Shown: piece by piece, positions 1 to 5,629 of the stretch
Layout of the letters: the number at the start of each line of letters is the position of its first letter
Position numbering within the stretch: the first letter of the stretch is position 1
Assembly: GCA_946611525.1 (NCBI GenBank)
Contig: CAMODS010000089.1
Span: forward strand, 1-5,964
Length of the DNA: 5,964 nt
Source: an uncultured Lachnospiraceae bacterium
GTDB taxonomy: Bacteria > Bacillota > Clostridia > Lachnospirales > Lachnospiraceae
Reading direction: 5' to 3'
Translations under genes and position numbers: made by a program
Notes under the pieces: generated by a model
Seen by the model: the letters and a program-made list of their open reading frames with translations, nothing else
Database searches by the model: none
Told to the model about the DNA's origin: nothing

Positions 1-269
1 AAAAGGATGCCTACCGTATATGGAAGAGGGACAGAAAGCTTTCCACATCCCCAAACTCCGGACAGACTGAGGCTGCCATGGCAGGTGCGCTCCACGTGAG
101 ACTTTTGGGACCTGCCACCTATTTCGGGCAGATCTATGACAAGCCCTACATAGGCGATGACATCCGTCCCGTGGAGGCCTATGATATTAAAAGAGCCAAC
201 AAGATGTTTATTGTTTCCGCTATGATAGGGATGGTGGTGGCATGTGTGATCATGCTGATAATTTATTAA
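1..269 (+). CDS. cbiB: CbiB, adenosylcobinamide-phosphate synthase (3' end only)
   Basis: This is the C-terminal 88 residues of a gene that enters from the left; the first complete codon is at base 3 and TAA is at 267-269. CbiB (called CobD in the aerobic pathway naming) is a membrane protein that joins aminopropanol phosphate or aminopropanol to adenosylcobyric acid, giving adenosylcobinamide (phosphate). Recognition rests on the family signature SPNSGQTEAAMAGAL, followed by a Gly-Pro-Ala-x-Tyr-Phe-Gly stretch and KPYIGDDIRP. The last 21 or so residues form a hydrophobic segment (MFIVSAMIGMVVACVIMLII), consistent with the terminal membrane helix of the family. The Met at base 78 lies inside the conserved motif and is not a start. 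Its substrate is supplied by cobD and cbiP further down the same operon. Confidence 0.95.
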   Translation, partial: KDAYRIWKRDRKLSTSPNSGQTEAAMAGALHVRLLGPATYFGQIYDKPYIGDDIRPVEAYDIKRANKMFIVSAMIGMVVACVIMLIIY

Positions 270-284
270 GGAACTTCGAAAATA

Positions 285-329
285 GTGTGCCCGTTTTTAA
301 ATACCTCGACTTATTTGGAAATGGCACAC
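285..329 (+). repeat. Inverted repeat in the cbiB-cobO spacer
   Basis: GTGTGCC at 285-291 is the exact reverse complement of GGCACAC at 323-329, separated by 31 bases. Inside it, AAATA (299-303) and TATTT (312-316) can also pair. The structure lies in the 74-base gap between cbiB and cobO and ends just before the cobO ribosome binding site (AGAGGG, 331-336). It has no U-rich tail, so it does not look like a terminator. It could be a weak RNA structure or chance; no function is assigned. Confidence 0.35.
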
Positions 330-343
330 CAGAGGGATGATAC

Positions 344-859
344 ATGAAAAGAGGCTACATCCATTTATATTTCGGTGAAGGAAAGGGTAAGACCACAGCC
401 GCTATGGGCTTGGCTGCCCGTGCGCTGGGCCATGGCAAAAGTGTTGTCATAGTCCAGTTTTTAAAAAGAGGGGACAGCGGAGAGATTGAGTCCTTAAAAA
501 AACTGGGGGCTGTGGTATACAGTGGCAAAGCCGGGGATAGCTTTCGTGTCGCGGATATGACACCGGATGAGATAAGTAAGACAAAAACCATATCCCTGGA
601 CAATCTAAGTGGCGCATTAAAGAGGGAATGTGATATACTAATTCTTGATGAGTTTTGCGCTGCCATAAATAATGACATCATAGATGAAAAAACAGCTAAA
701 GCGGCGCTTACAAAGATAGATGAAAACACGGAGATCATCATCACCGGAAGGAAGCCTGAAAAGTGGCTTTTGGATGAGGCGGATTACATTACTGAGATGG
801 GTTGCATCCGCCATCCCCACAATGATGGGATCCCTGCCCGTGAAGGAGTGGAATACTAG
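344..859 (+). CDS. cobO: Corrinoid adenosyltransferase, CobO/BtuR family
   Basis: ATP:co(I)rrinoid adenosyltransferase of 171 residues, a normal length for the family. It transfers the 5'-deoxyadenosyl group of ATP to reduced cobalt in cobyrinate diamide or other corrinoids, in the cytoplasm. The sequence starts MKRGYIHLYFGEGKGKTT, whose GEGKGKTT (11-18) is the family's P-loop. Further conserved features are the QFLKRG stretch (38-43), a hydrophobic strand ending in LDEF (101-104), TGR (134-136), and the C-terminal EMGCIRHPHNDGIPAREGVEY, which matches the usual EM-x-x-x-KHP-(x)n-GI-x-AR-x-GIE ending. The ATG at 344 has AGAGGG at 331-336, seven bases upstream. It lies 74 bases after cbiB and 22 bases before the next gene, so co-transcription is likely. 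This is the BtuR/CobA type, not the PduO or EutT type. Confidence 0.95.
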   Translation: MKRGYIHLYFGEGKGKTTAAMGLAARALGHGKSVVIVQFLKRGDSGEIESLKKLGAVVYSGKAGDSFRVADMTPDEISKTKTISLDNLSGALKRECDILILDEFCAAINNDIIDEKTAKAALTKIDENTEIIITGRKPEKWLLDEADYITEMGCIRHPHNDGIPAREGVEY

Positions 860-881
860 GATCATTAGGAGGAGAAAGCAG

Positions 882-2216
882 ATGGCTTTTGATGGAATCA
901 TACTGGATGTGGACGGTACCCTTTGGGACAGTCGTGGCATAGTGGCCGGTTCATGGAACCGCGGCGCAAAGCTGTGCGGCGTAAGTGTCAGAGTGACTCC
1001 CGAGAGACTTGCATCCCTTTTCGGAAAGACCATGGATGAGATCGCTTATGAGCTGATGCCGGATGTGGATCCGTCCGTGCGTACCGCGGTTATGGAAAAG
1101 GCCATCGAATGTGAGGATGAGGATCTGGCCAAAAATGAGGAGGACATCACCTACAGAGGCGTGGTGGAGACTCTTTATACTCTCCATGATATGGGAGCAA
1201 AGCTTGCCATCGTATCCAACTGTCAAAAGGGCTATATTGAGATGTTTATGCAGCAGGCAGGTGTGGATCACCTGATCTGTGATACTGAGTGTTATGGTAA
1301 CACAGGTCATGGCAAGGCAGATAACATCAGAGCCGTGGTTGAAAGAAACGGGTTTAAAAATCCCGTGTATGTGGGAGACACGGATGGTGACGCCATTGCG
1401 TCCAAAGAGGCCGGTGTGGCTTTTGCCTGGGCAGAGTATGGTTTTGGTGAGACAAAGCCCGAGGGTGCCATTGCAGAGTTTTCATCTCCCTACGATATGA
1501 TAGGACTGATGAGGAAAAATGCAGGAGAAAAGCTTATCTACCGTATCTATTCCGTGGAGGGTACGGCAGAGAGACTCAGAGACGATGCGGCACAGCGTCA
1601 GGTTGCCTATATGGAGGCTGTGACCAGACTTGCCGAGCAGGGCATTTCCATAGTGGATGCCTACTACGTAAAGCAGATCCCCGACGACATGGGCACACCT
1701 TATGATGCCATCTGTCGTATAGCTGCCCTTCAAAAAAAATCTGATATTGAGATCACCAATTACAGCCTTTTTACCTGTGGTGTGGGAGACAAGGCAGCAG
1801 CTCTCGGCATGGATATTAAAACGGTCATCGACACCATCGGCTACGGAGTAAAGCTGGTGGAGGATGCCAAGGCTGAGGGTGCCAACGTTATCATCACCGG
1901 TGAAAACGGCCCCGCCGCGGTAAACGGAGCCAGAGCTATTTCCAGATCCATGAGCTCGGATGATACCGCTGATGTATTTGAGCTGCTTACCAAATACGGC
2001 AACGAGGACCTGACCTGTATGGTGGGTATATTCTTAGGTGGAGTTTTCAATGAGACGGCAGTGGTGGTAGACGGTTATTCACCCGCCATTGCAGCCAGAC
2101 TTGCAGCCAAGCTGGATGAGAGAGTACTTCATGCGGTGCTTCCCACCGCAGCCCCCGGAGACCCGGAGCATGCCCTCGATTCACTTTACGCTGCCCTCGA
2201 CGTTTACTACAGCTAA
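882..2216 (+). CDS. HAD-family hydrolase fused to a shortened CobT-like domain
   Basis: The protein has 444 residues. The start at 882 is chosen because AGGAGGA lies at 867-873, eight bases ahead; the frame stays open upstream into cobO, but that part has no family match and no good ribosome site. Residues 1 to about 212 form a complete HAD phosphatase domain: motif I DVDGTLWD (9-16, nucleophile D9, acid/base D11), a cap region (about 20-95), motif II VSN (S112), motif III K145 in GHGKADNI, and motif IV GDTDGD (165-170). Residues about 215-444 resemble CobT, nicotinate nucleotide:dimethylbenzimidazole phosphoribosyltransferase. MGTPYDAICRIAALQ (270-284) matches its GSLGRLEELAxxLA helix, IITGENG (337-343) its GxGEMG, and the stretch 363-412 (ending VVVDGYSPAIAARLAAKL) its C-terminal core. 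The domain is about 230 residues against about 350 in CobT. The HAD part may be a phosphatase for alpha-ribazole phosphate; this is inference. I know of no characterised protein with this arrangement. Confidence 0.85.
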   Translation: MAFDGIILDVDGTLWDSRGIVAGSWNRGAKLCGVSVRVTPERLASLFGKTMDEIAYELMPDVDPSVRTAVMEKAIECEDEDLAKNEEDITYRGVVETLYTLHDMGAKLAIVSNCQKGYIEMFMQQAGVDHLICDTECYGNTGHGKADNIRAVVERNGFKNPVYVGDTDGDAIASKEAGVAFAWAEYGFGETKPEGAIAEFSSPYDMIGLMRKNAGEKLIYRIYSVEGTAERLRDDAAQRQVAYMEAVTRLAEQGISIVDAYYVKQIPDDMGTPYDAICRIAALQKKSDIEITNYSLFTCGVGDKAAALGMDIKTVIDTIGYGVKLVEDAKAEGANVIITGENGPAAVNGARAISRSMSSDDTADVFELLTKYGNEDLTCMVGIFLGGVFNETAVVVDGYSPAIAARLAAKLDERVLHAVLPTAAPGDPEHALDSLYAALDVYYS

Positions 2217-2243
2217 GGAGGCAGGGGATGATCCCCTGTCTTC
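2217..2243 (+). promoter_or_regulatory. Hairpin covering the ribosome binding site ahead of cobD
   Basis: Immediately after the TAA of the HAD/CobT-like gene, bases 2217-2227 can pair with 2233-2243 in an unbroken 11-bp stem (two G-U pairs, 2221/2239 and 2218/2242). The loop is ATGAT (2228-2232). The core CAGGGG/CCCCTG pairs perfectly. The stem includes the GGAGG (2217-2221), the only strong Shine-Dalgarno sequence before cobD, whose likely start is 32 bases further on. No run of U follows, so it is not an intrinsic terminator. It may restrain cobD translation, or coupling to the upstream gene may open it. Confidence 0.5.
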
Positions 2244-2281
2244 CTTTGGTATATGGGTATGCACGGTGGAAATATATATGA
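2228..2281 (+). other. Possible 17-codon leader reading frame overlapping the cobD start
   Basis: ATG at 2228-2230 lies six bases after AAGGAGG (2215-2221), the ideal spacing. It opens a 17-residue frame (MIPCLPLVYGYARWKYI) ending with TGA at 2279-2281, past the cobD start at 2253. Its translation would unwind the hairpin and could feed ribosomes into cobD by re-initiation. There is no sign of a conserved peptide, and it may simply be a chance ATG in the loop. Confidence 0.2.
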
Positions 2282-3293
2282 GTATATAAGAGAATATGGT
2301 AAAAAGCCTTTGGATTTTTCTGCCAGTGTAAGTCCCTTTGGTGTGGACGATGAGATAAAGCGTGCAGTGGCAGATGCCATGGACGAGTGCGGCTGTTATC
2401 CGGATCTAAAGTGCACGATGCTTAGGGAACTGATAGCAGACCGCTATTTTGGGGCGGGCGTGGACGACATCCTCTGCGGCGCCGGGGCCTCAGACCTTAT
2501 CTATCGTTTTATCTGTGCTTTAAAGCCCGGCAGAGCACTTATCGTTACCCCTGCGTTTTCGGAGTACGAAAATGCGCTTCGTCTGTACGGCTGTGATATC
2601 AGAGCGCATGCCCTGTCAAAAAAGGACGGCTTTGCACTGACTGATGACATCCTTGATGCCATAACATCGGATACCGACCTTTTGATCCTGAATATCCCCC
2701 ACAATCCCACGGGCCTCATACCACCTTATGATCTGGTGGAGCGTATTGTTGAAAAATGTGAGACACTTGGTGTGTATATTCTAAGTGACGAGTGTTTTAT
2801 GGATTTTGTCGTGGACGTGGACTCTTTATTTTCATTTGCCTATGACAGGATCATGGTCATCCGTGCATTTACAAAGTATTACGGTCTGGCGGGGCTCAGG
2901 CTGGGTTATTGCCTGTGCCGGGATCATGATATGATATCTAAAATGAAATACTCCGGCCCACCCTGGAACGTATCCTCTCCTGCCCAGGCAGCAGGAATCG
3001 CAGCCCTAAAGGTAGAAAATGCAGACTATCGCAAACTCATAGCTTTTGAGAGAGAGTACATGTATCATGAGCTTACGGGTTTGGGTTTTTATGTCATTTC
3101 GGGTAGGGCAAACTTTTTGCTTTTTTATACCGATGATACGGGCCTCTATGAGAGGCTTTTTAAAAGGGGGATTTTGATCCGCGACTGCAGTGACTTTGCG
3201 GGATTGGGAAGTGGCTGGTACAGGGTGGCCGTGAGGACACATAAGGAAAATGAAAGGCTTTTTAGGGAGATAAGAGATGGCCGGGATATTTGA
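2253..3293 (+). CDS. cobD: CobD, L-threonine-O-3-phosphate decarboxylase
   Basis: PLP-dependent fold-type I enzyme of 346 residues, close in sequence to histidinol-phosphate aminotransferases. It decarboxylates threonine phosphate to (R)-1-amino-2-propanol O-2-phosphate, the linker used by CbiB. The N-terminal MHGGNIYEYIREYG followed by LDFSASVSPFG (20-30) is characteristic of CobD: the HGGN segment and DFSAN-like motif are specific to it within the aminotransferase family. Other landmarks are NPTG (151-154), SDE with D179 for the pyridine nitrogen, the PLP lysine K208 in AFTKYYGLAGLRLGY, and YRVAVRT (323-329) with the carboxylate-binding Arg. The in-frame stop at 2229-2231 limits the start to ATG 2253 or 2259. 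Neither has a nearby Shine-Dalgarno, as the good one (2215-2221) is about 32 bases away in a hairpin. The 3' end overlaps cbiC by 17 bases. Threonine kinase (PduX type) is not in the window. Confidence 0.93.
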   Translation: MGMHGGNIYEYIREYGKKPLDFSASVSPFGVDDEIKRAVADAMDECGCYPDLKCTMLRELIADRYFGAGVDDILCGAGASDLIYRFICALKPGRALIVTPAFSEYENALRLYGCDIRAHALSKKDGFALTDDILDAITSDTDLLILNIPHNPTGLIPPYDLVERIVEKCETLGVYILSDECFMDFVVDVDSLFSFAYDRIMVIRAFTKYYGLAGLRLGYCLCRDHDMISKMKYSGPPWNVSSPAQAAGIAALKVENADYRKLIAFEREYMYHELTGLGFYVISGRANFLLFYTDDTGLYERLFKRGILIRDCSDFAGLGSGWYRVAVRTHKENERLFREIRDGRDI

Positions 3294-3948
3294 CCCAAAG
3301 GGGATTGAGAAAGAAAGCATGGAGATCATAGGTGATGAGCTGGCCCGGCGCGGGATAAAGCTTTTTGATGAGTATGATTTTATAGTGCGACGTGTCATCC
3401 ATACCACCGCGGACTTTGATTTTGCAGAGAACATGAGGTTTTCCGATGGAGCTGTGGCGGCGGGACTAAAGGCTTTAAAGAGCGGATCCGGGGAAACCGT
3501 CATAGTCACCGATACCAATATGACTCTTTCCGGTATCAGTAAGCCCGGACTATCAAAACTGGGAATAACCGCGGAGTGCTACATGGCTGATGAGGATGTG
3601 GCAAAAAAGGCGGCAGAGCTTAAGACCACCCGGGCTGTGGCGTCGGTTAAAAAAGCGGTGATAAAGCTGGCCGGCCGACAGGTTATCTATGCTGTCGGTA
3701 ATGCTCCCACGGCACTTTTTGAACTCATAGACCGTATGGATGACGGTTTTCGCCCTGCACTTATTATTGCGGTTCCGGTGGGATTTGTAAATGTGGTGGA
3801 GGCAAAAGAGGCTGTGGTTTTTGCCTGTGAAAAATACGGTGTGCCCTATATTGCCGCCATGGGCAACAAGGGAGGCAGCACTGTTTCCGCAGCGATATGT
3901 AACGCACTTATATATCGCGCTACAGGGGACAGATATCGGGGAGATTAG
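3277..3948 (+). CDS. cbiC: CbiC, cobalt-precorrin-8 methylmutase
   Basis: A protein of 223 residues, normal for CbiC/CobH. It moves the C-11 methyl group to C-12 of cobalt-precorrin-8, producing cobyrinic acid, the last corrin-ring step. Motifs: RRVIHTTADFDFAENMRF (38-55), with H42 corresponding to the catalytic His of the family; TDTNMTLSGI (78-87); VGNAPTALFEL (140-150); VPVGFVNVVEAKE (166-178); and GNKGGSTVSAAICNAL (196-211), where most relatives have GRKGGSTVAAA. The ATG at 3277 has AGGGAGA (3264-3270) six bases upstream, inside the end of cobD, so the two genes overlap in different frames and are probably translationally coupled. Only two bases separate it from the cbiP start. Since the operon otherwise holds cbiP, cbiB and cobO, the anaerobic (cobalt-early) pathway is assumed, although CbiC alone does not distinguish it from CobH. 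Confidence 0.97.
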   Translation: MAGIFDPKGIEKESMEIIGDELARRGIKLFDEYDFIVRRVIHTTADFDFAENMRFSDGAVAAGLKALKSGSGETVIVTDTNMTLSGISKPGLSKLGITAECYMADEDVAKKAAELKTTRAVASVKKAVIKLAGRQVIYAVGNAPTALFELIDRMDDGFRPALIIAVPVGFVNVVEAKEAVVFACEKYGVPYIAAMGNKGGSTVSAAICNALIYRATGDRYRGD

Positions 3949-3950
3949 AA

Positions 3951-5486
3951 TTGGCAAAGAGTATAATGATACAGGGCACAATGTCAAATGTGGGCAAGAG
4001 CATTCTTGCTGCGGCGCTGTGCCGTATTTTTTACCGGGACGGGTATCGTGTGGCGCCCTTTAAGAGTCAGAATATGGCTTTAAACAGCTATGTGACTGCT
4101 GACGGCCTGGAGATGAGCAGGGCGCAGGTGCTGCAGGCTGAGGCTTCCGGTGTGGAACCGGATGTGAGGATGAATCCCATTCTCTTAAAGCCTACGGGAG
4201 ACATGGGAAGTCAGGTTATAGTCAATGGAAAGCCCATTGGTGACATGCCTGCCAGAGAGTATTTTAAGATCAAAAAATCTCTCATCCCAAGTGTGATGGA
4301 GGCCTACGATAGTCTTGCTTTGGAAAACGATATCATAGTGATAGAGGGAGCGGGTTCCCCGGCTGAGATCAATCTTAGAAAGGATGACATCGTAAATATG
4401 GGACTTGCCGGACTCTTGGATGCACCGGTGATACTGGTGGGGGATATTGATCCCGGCGGTGTATTTGCGCAGCTTTACGGGACCATGGAGCTTTTATCGG
4501 CTGATGAGAGAGACCGGGTGATCGGGGTTATCGTAAACAAATTCCGAGGAGATATGGGACTTTTTGAGCCCGGGGTGCGCGAGCTTGAGAAACTATGCGG
4601 TGTGCCGGTCCTCGGAGTGGTCCCCTACATGGACATAGAGCTCGACGCGGAGGATTCGCTGAGCATGACTTCCGGCGGTAATTTGGAAAGATCAAGTACA
4701 TATGAGGTCCACGAGCGGACTTTTTTTAAGAAGCGAGGGACCTCATATGTACTTGATCATACACTAGATGTGGCCGTGATCCGCCATCCGCACATCGCGA
4801 ACTTCACGGACCTCACCCCCCTTACGCTGCATCCCGCCCTGAAAGTAAGATATGTAGATAGCGCAAAGAACCTGGGCACTCCTGATATGCTGATCCTGCC
4901 CGGGACCAAAAACACCATGGAGGATCTGAAGTGGCTATATGATAAAGGCATGGCAGACGCGATAATAAAAGCTCATGGCGCCGGATGTTTTATTCTTGGC
5001 ATCTGCGGAGGATACCAGATGATGGGGGAGATACTTTTAGATCCGGATCACATAGAGGCCGGTGGAGAGATGAGAGGACTTTCCCTGCTTCCCGCCACCA
5101 CTTTTTATTCAAAGGATAAAAAACGACTGCAATGTGAAGCAGTTTGCGAGCCTTTTAATAAAGCAAAGATCAGAGGTTATCACATACATAACGGTGTGAC
5201 AAAGGTACATGGCGGTGAGGCTTTTTGTCTGGATACATCTACAGGGGAAGCGGATGGCTGTGTAGTCGAAGGTGCAGCAGGCACATATCTTCACGGACTC
5301 TTTGATACCGGAGAGCTTACCTCGGCGCTGGCAGACATGCTGCTTGTAAAAAAAGGAAAAAAGGCCATGAACTTCGTACCGGCTGACTATGCATCAGATC
5401 GCGAGCGTAACCTGGATATTTTGGCTGATACGGTAAGGGAAAGCCTGGACATGGAATTCTTATATGAAAAGATTGGAATTAAGTGA
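3951..5486 (+). CDS. cbiP: CbiP/CobQ, adenosylcobyric acid synthase (glutamine-hydrolysing)
   Basis: A protein of 511 residues that amidates the b, d, e and g carboxylates of adenosylcobyrinate a,c-diamide using glutamine and ATP. The N-terminal dethiobiotin synthetase-like ATPase domain holds GTMSNVGKS (9-17), the APFKSQNMALNS motif (35-46), IEGAGSPAEINLR (131-143) and GDIDPGGVF (164-172). The C-terminal class I glutamine amidotransferase domain has the nucleophile C352 in GICGGYQMMG and the catalytic H448 in TYLHGLFD. The start is TTG at 3951: GGGGAG at 3938-3943 is seven bases away and the result, MAKSIMIQGTMS, matches the usual N-terminus; ATG 3966 would cut into it. The linker between EDSL (234-237) and LDVAVIR (272-278) is longer than in the Salmonella enzyme by my reading, and residues 247-270 are encoded by a perfect inverted repeat. 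The frame is intact, so the enzyme is probably active. Confidence 0.97.
   Translation: MAKSIMIQGTMSNVGKSILAAALCRIFYRDGYRVAPFKSQNMALNSYVTADGLEMSRAQVLQAEASGVEPDVRMNPILLKPTGDMGSQVIVNGKPIGDMPAREYFKIKKSLIPSVMEAYDSLALENDIIVIEGAGSPAEINLRKDDIVNMGLAGLLDAPVILVGDIDPGGVFAQLYGTMELLSADERDRVIGVIVNKFRGDMGLFEPGVRELEKLCGVPVLGVVPYMDIELDAEDSLSMTSGGNLERSSTYEVHERTFFKKRGTSYVLDHTLDVAVIRHPHIANFTDLTPLTLHPALKVRYVDSAKNLGTPDMLILPGTKNTMEDLKWLYDKGMADAIIKAHGAGCFILGICGGYQMMGEILLDPDHIEAGGEMRGLSLLPATTFYSKDKKRLQCEAVCEPFNKAKIRGYHIHNGVTKVHGGEAFCLDTSTGEADGCVVEGAAGTYLHGLFDTGELTSALADMLLVKKGKKAMNFVPADYASDRERNLDILADTVRESLDMEFLYEKIGIK
4690..4758. repeat. Perfect 21-bp inverted repeat within cbiP, resembling an in-frame palindromic element
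   Basis: Bases 4690-4710 are the exact reverse complement of 4738-4758, separated by a 27-base centre (4711-4737) containing seven T in a row. The arm begins GATCAAGTACATATG and ends GAGGTCC. The whole unit is 69 bases, a multiple of three, and encodes residues 247-270 of CbiP in the linker between the ATPase and amidotransferase domains. Pairing stops abruptly at both ends of the arms. The unit has an open frame in two of three forward frames and one reverse frame. No target duplication or second copy is seen in this window. An inserted small palindromic repeat is the best explanation, but a copy elsewhere in the genome is needed to show that it is mobile. Confidence 0.8.
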
Positions 5487-5491
5487 GACTG

Positions 5492-5514
5492 TTTACTCCT
5501 CCCGGAGGAGTAAA
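5492..5514. repeat. Hairpin just after cbiP, without a U tract
   Basis: Six bases after the cbiP stop, TTTACTCCTCC (5492-5502) and GGAGGAGTAAA (5504-5514) are exact reverse complements with one base between them. As RNA this gives a stem of about 10 bp with a three-base loop. What follows on the + strand is a run of A, not T, and on the minus strand no T run follows either. It is therefore not a standard intrinsic terminator in either direction. It may protect the 3' end of the operon mRNA, but this is inference. Confidence 0.6.
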
Positions 5515-5538
5515 AAAAGTATTATCATTGAAAGACTG

Positions 5539-5578
5539 GCGGTGTCGAGAAAAATACTTGACACCGCTTAATATTTTT
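5539..5578 (+). terminator. Rho-independent terminator of the cobamide operon
   Basis: GCGGTGTCGAG (5539-5549) pairs with CTTGACACCGC (5557-5567) in an 11-bp stem with one G-U pair and a seven-base A-rich loop. It is followed by TTAATATTTTT (5568-5578). The U tract is interrupted by A but is rich enough for termination. It lies 52 bases after the cbiP stop and marks the end of the operon. Its 3' arm and tail also hold the elements of the next promoter. Confidence 0.75.
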
Positions 5579-5586
5579 GATATATT
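5558..5586 (+). promoter_or_regulatory. Sigma-70/SigA-type promoter for ylxM
   Basis: A consensus -35 box TTGACA (5558-5563) and a -10 box TATATT (5581-5586) are separated by exactly 17 bases. A TGA immediately before the -10 box (5578-5580) supplies the TGn extended -10 element. Transcription would start near 5593, leaving an untranslated leader of about 37 bases before ylxM. The -35 box lies in the 3' arm of the terminator hairpin. Confidence 0.75.
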
Positions 5587-5629
5587 GTCACAGGTGCGCT
5601 TTGTGTAAAGATATTTTATTGACACTGAT

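Noticed and set aside
323..343. TGGCAC before cobO as a sigma-54 -24 element
   Set aside because: The required -12 TTGC at the right distance is missing, and TGGCAC is part of the inverted repeat.
720..881. Upstream extension of the HAD/CobT-like reading frame, starting at ATG 720
   Set aside because: It overlaps the end of cobO, has no match to the HAD fold, and lacks a good ribosome site. ATG 882 has AGGAGGA at ideal spacing and begins right at the HAD motif I strand.
355..1310. Minus-strand open frames of 119 to 131 codons (355-744, 638-1033, 951-1310)
   Set aside because: They lie entirely or mostly opposite cobO and the HAD gene, have no recognisable domains, and read as shadows of the + strand codons.
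2228..2281. A frameshifted longer N-terminus for CobD starting at 2228
   Set aside because: CobD proteins normally begin within a few residues of HGGN, which the frame starting at 2253 or 2259 gives exactly. The 2228 frame has no family similarity.
3006..3987. Minus-strand open frames of 170 and 144 codons (3006-3518, 3553-3987)
   Set aside because: They are opposite cobD and cbiC, which have clear family motifs. The translations look like low-complexity shadows, with no ribosome sites.
4681..4770. Frameshift or gene break in cbiP at the palindrome
   Set aside because: The frame continues without a stop, and both flanking domains are in the same frame with normal motifs.
5619..5624. Second TTGACA just before ylxM as a promoter -35 box
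   Set aside because: It is six bases ahead of the ylxM ATG, so any transcript would start inside the gene. No good -10 box is seen 17 bases on.
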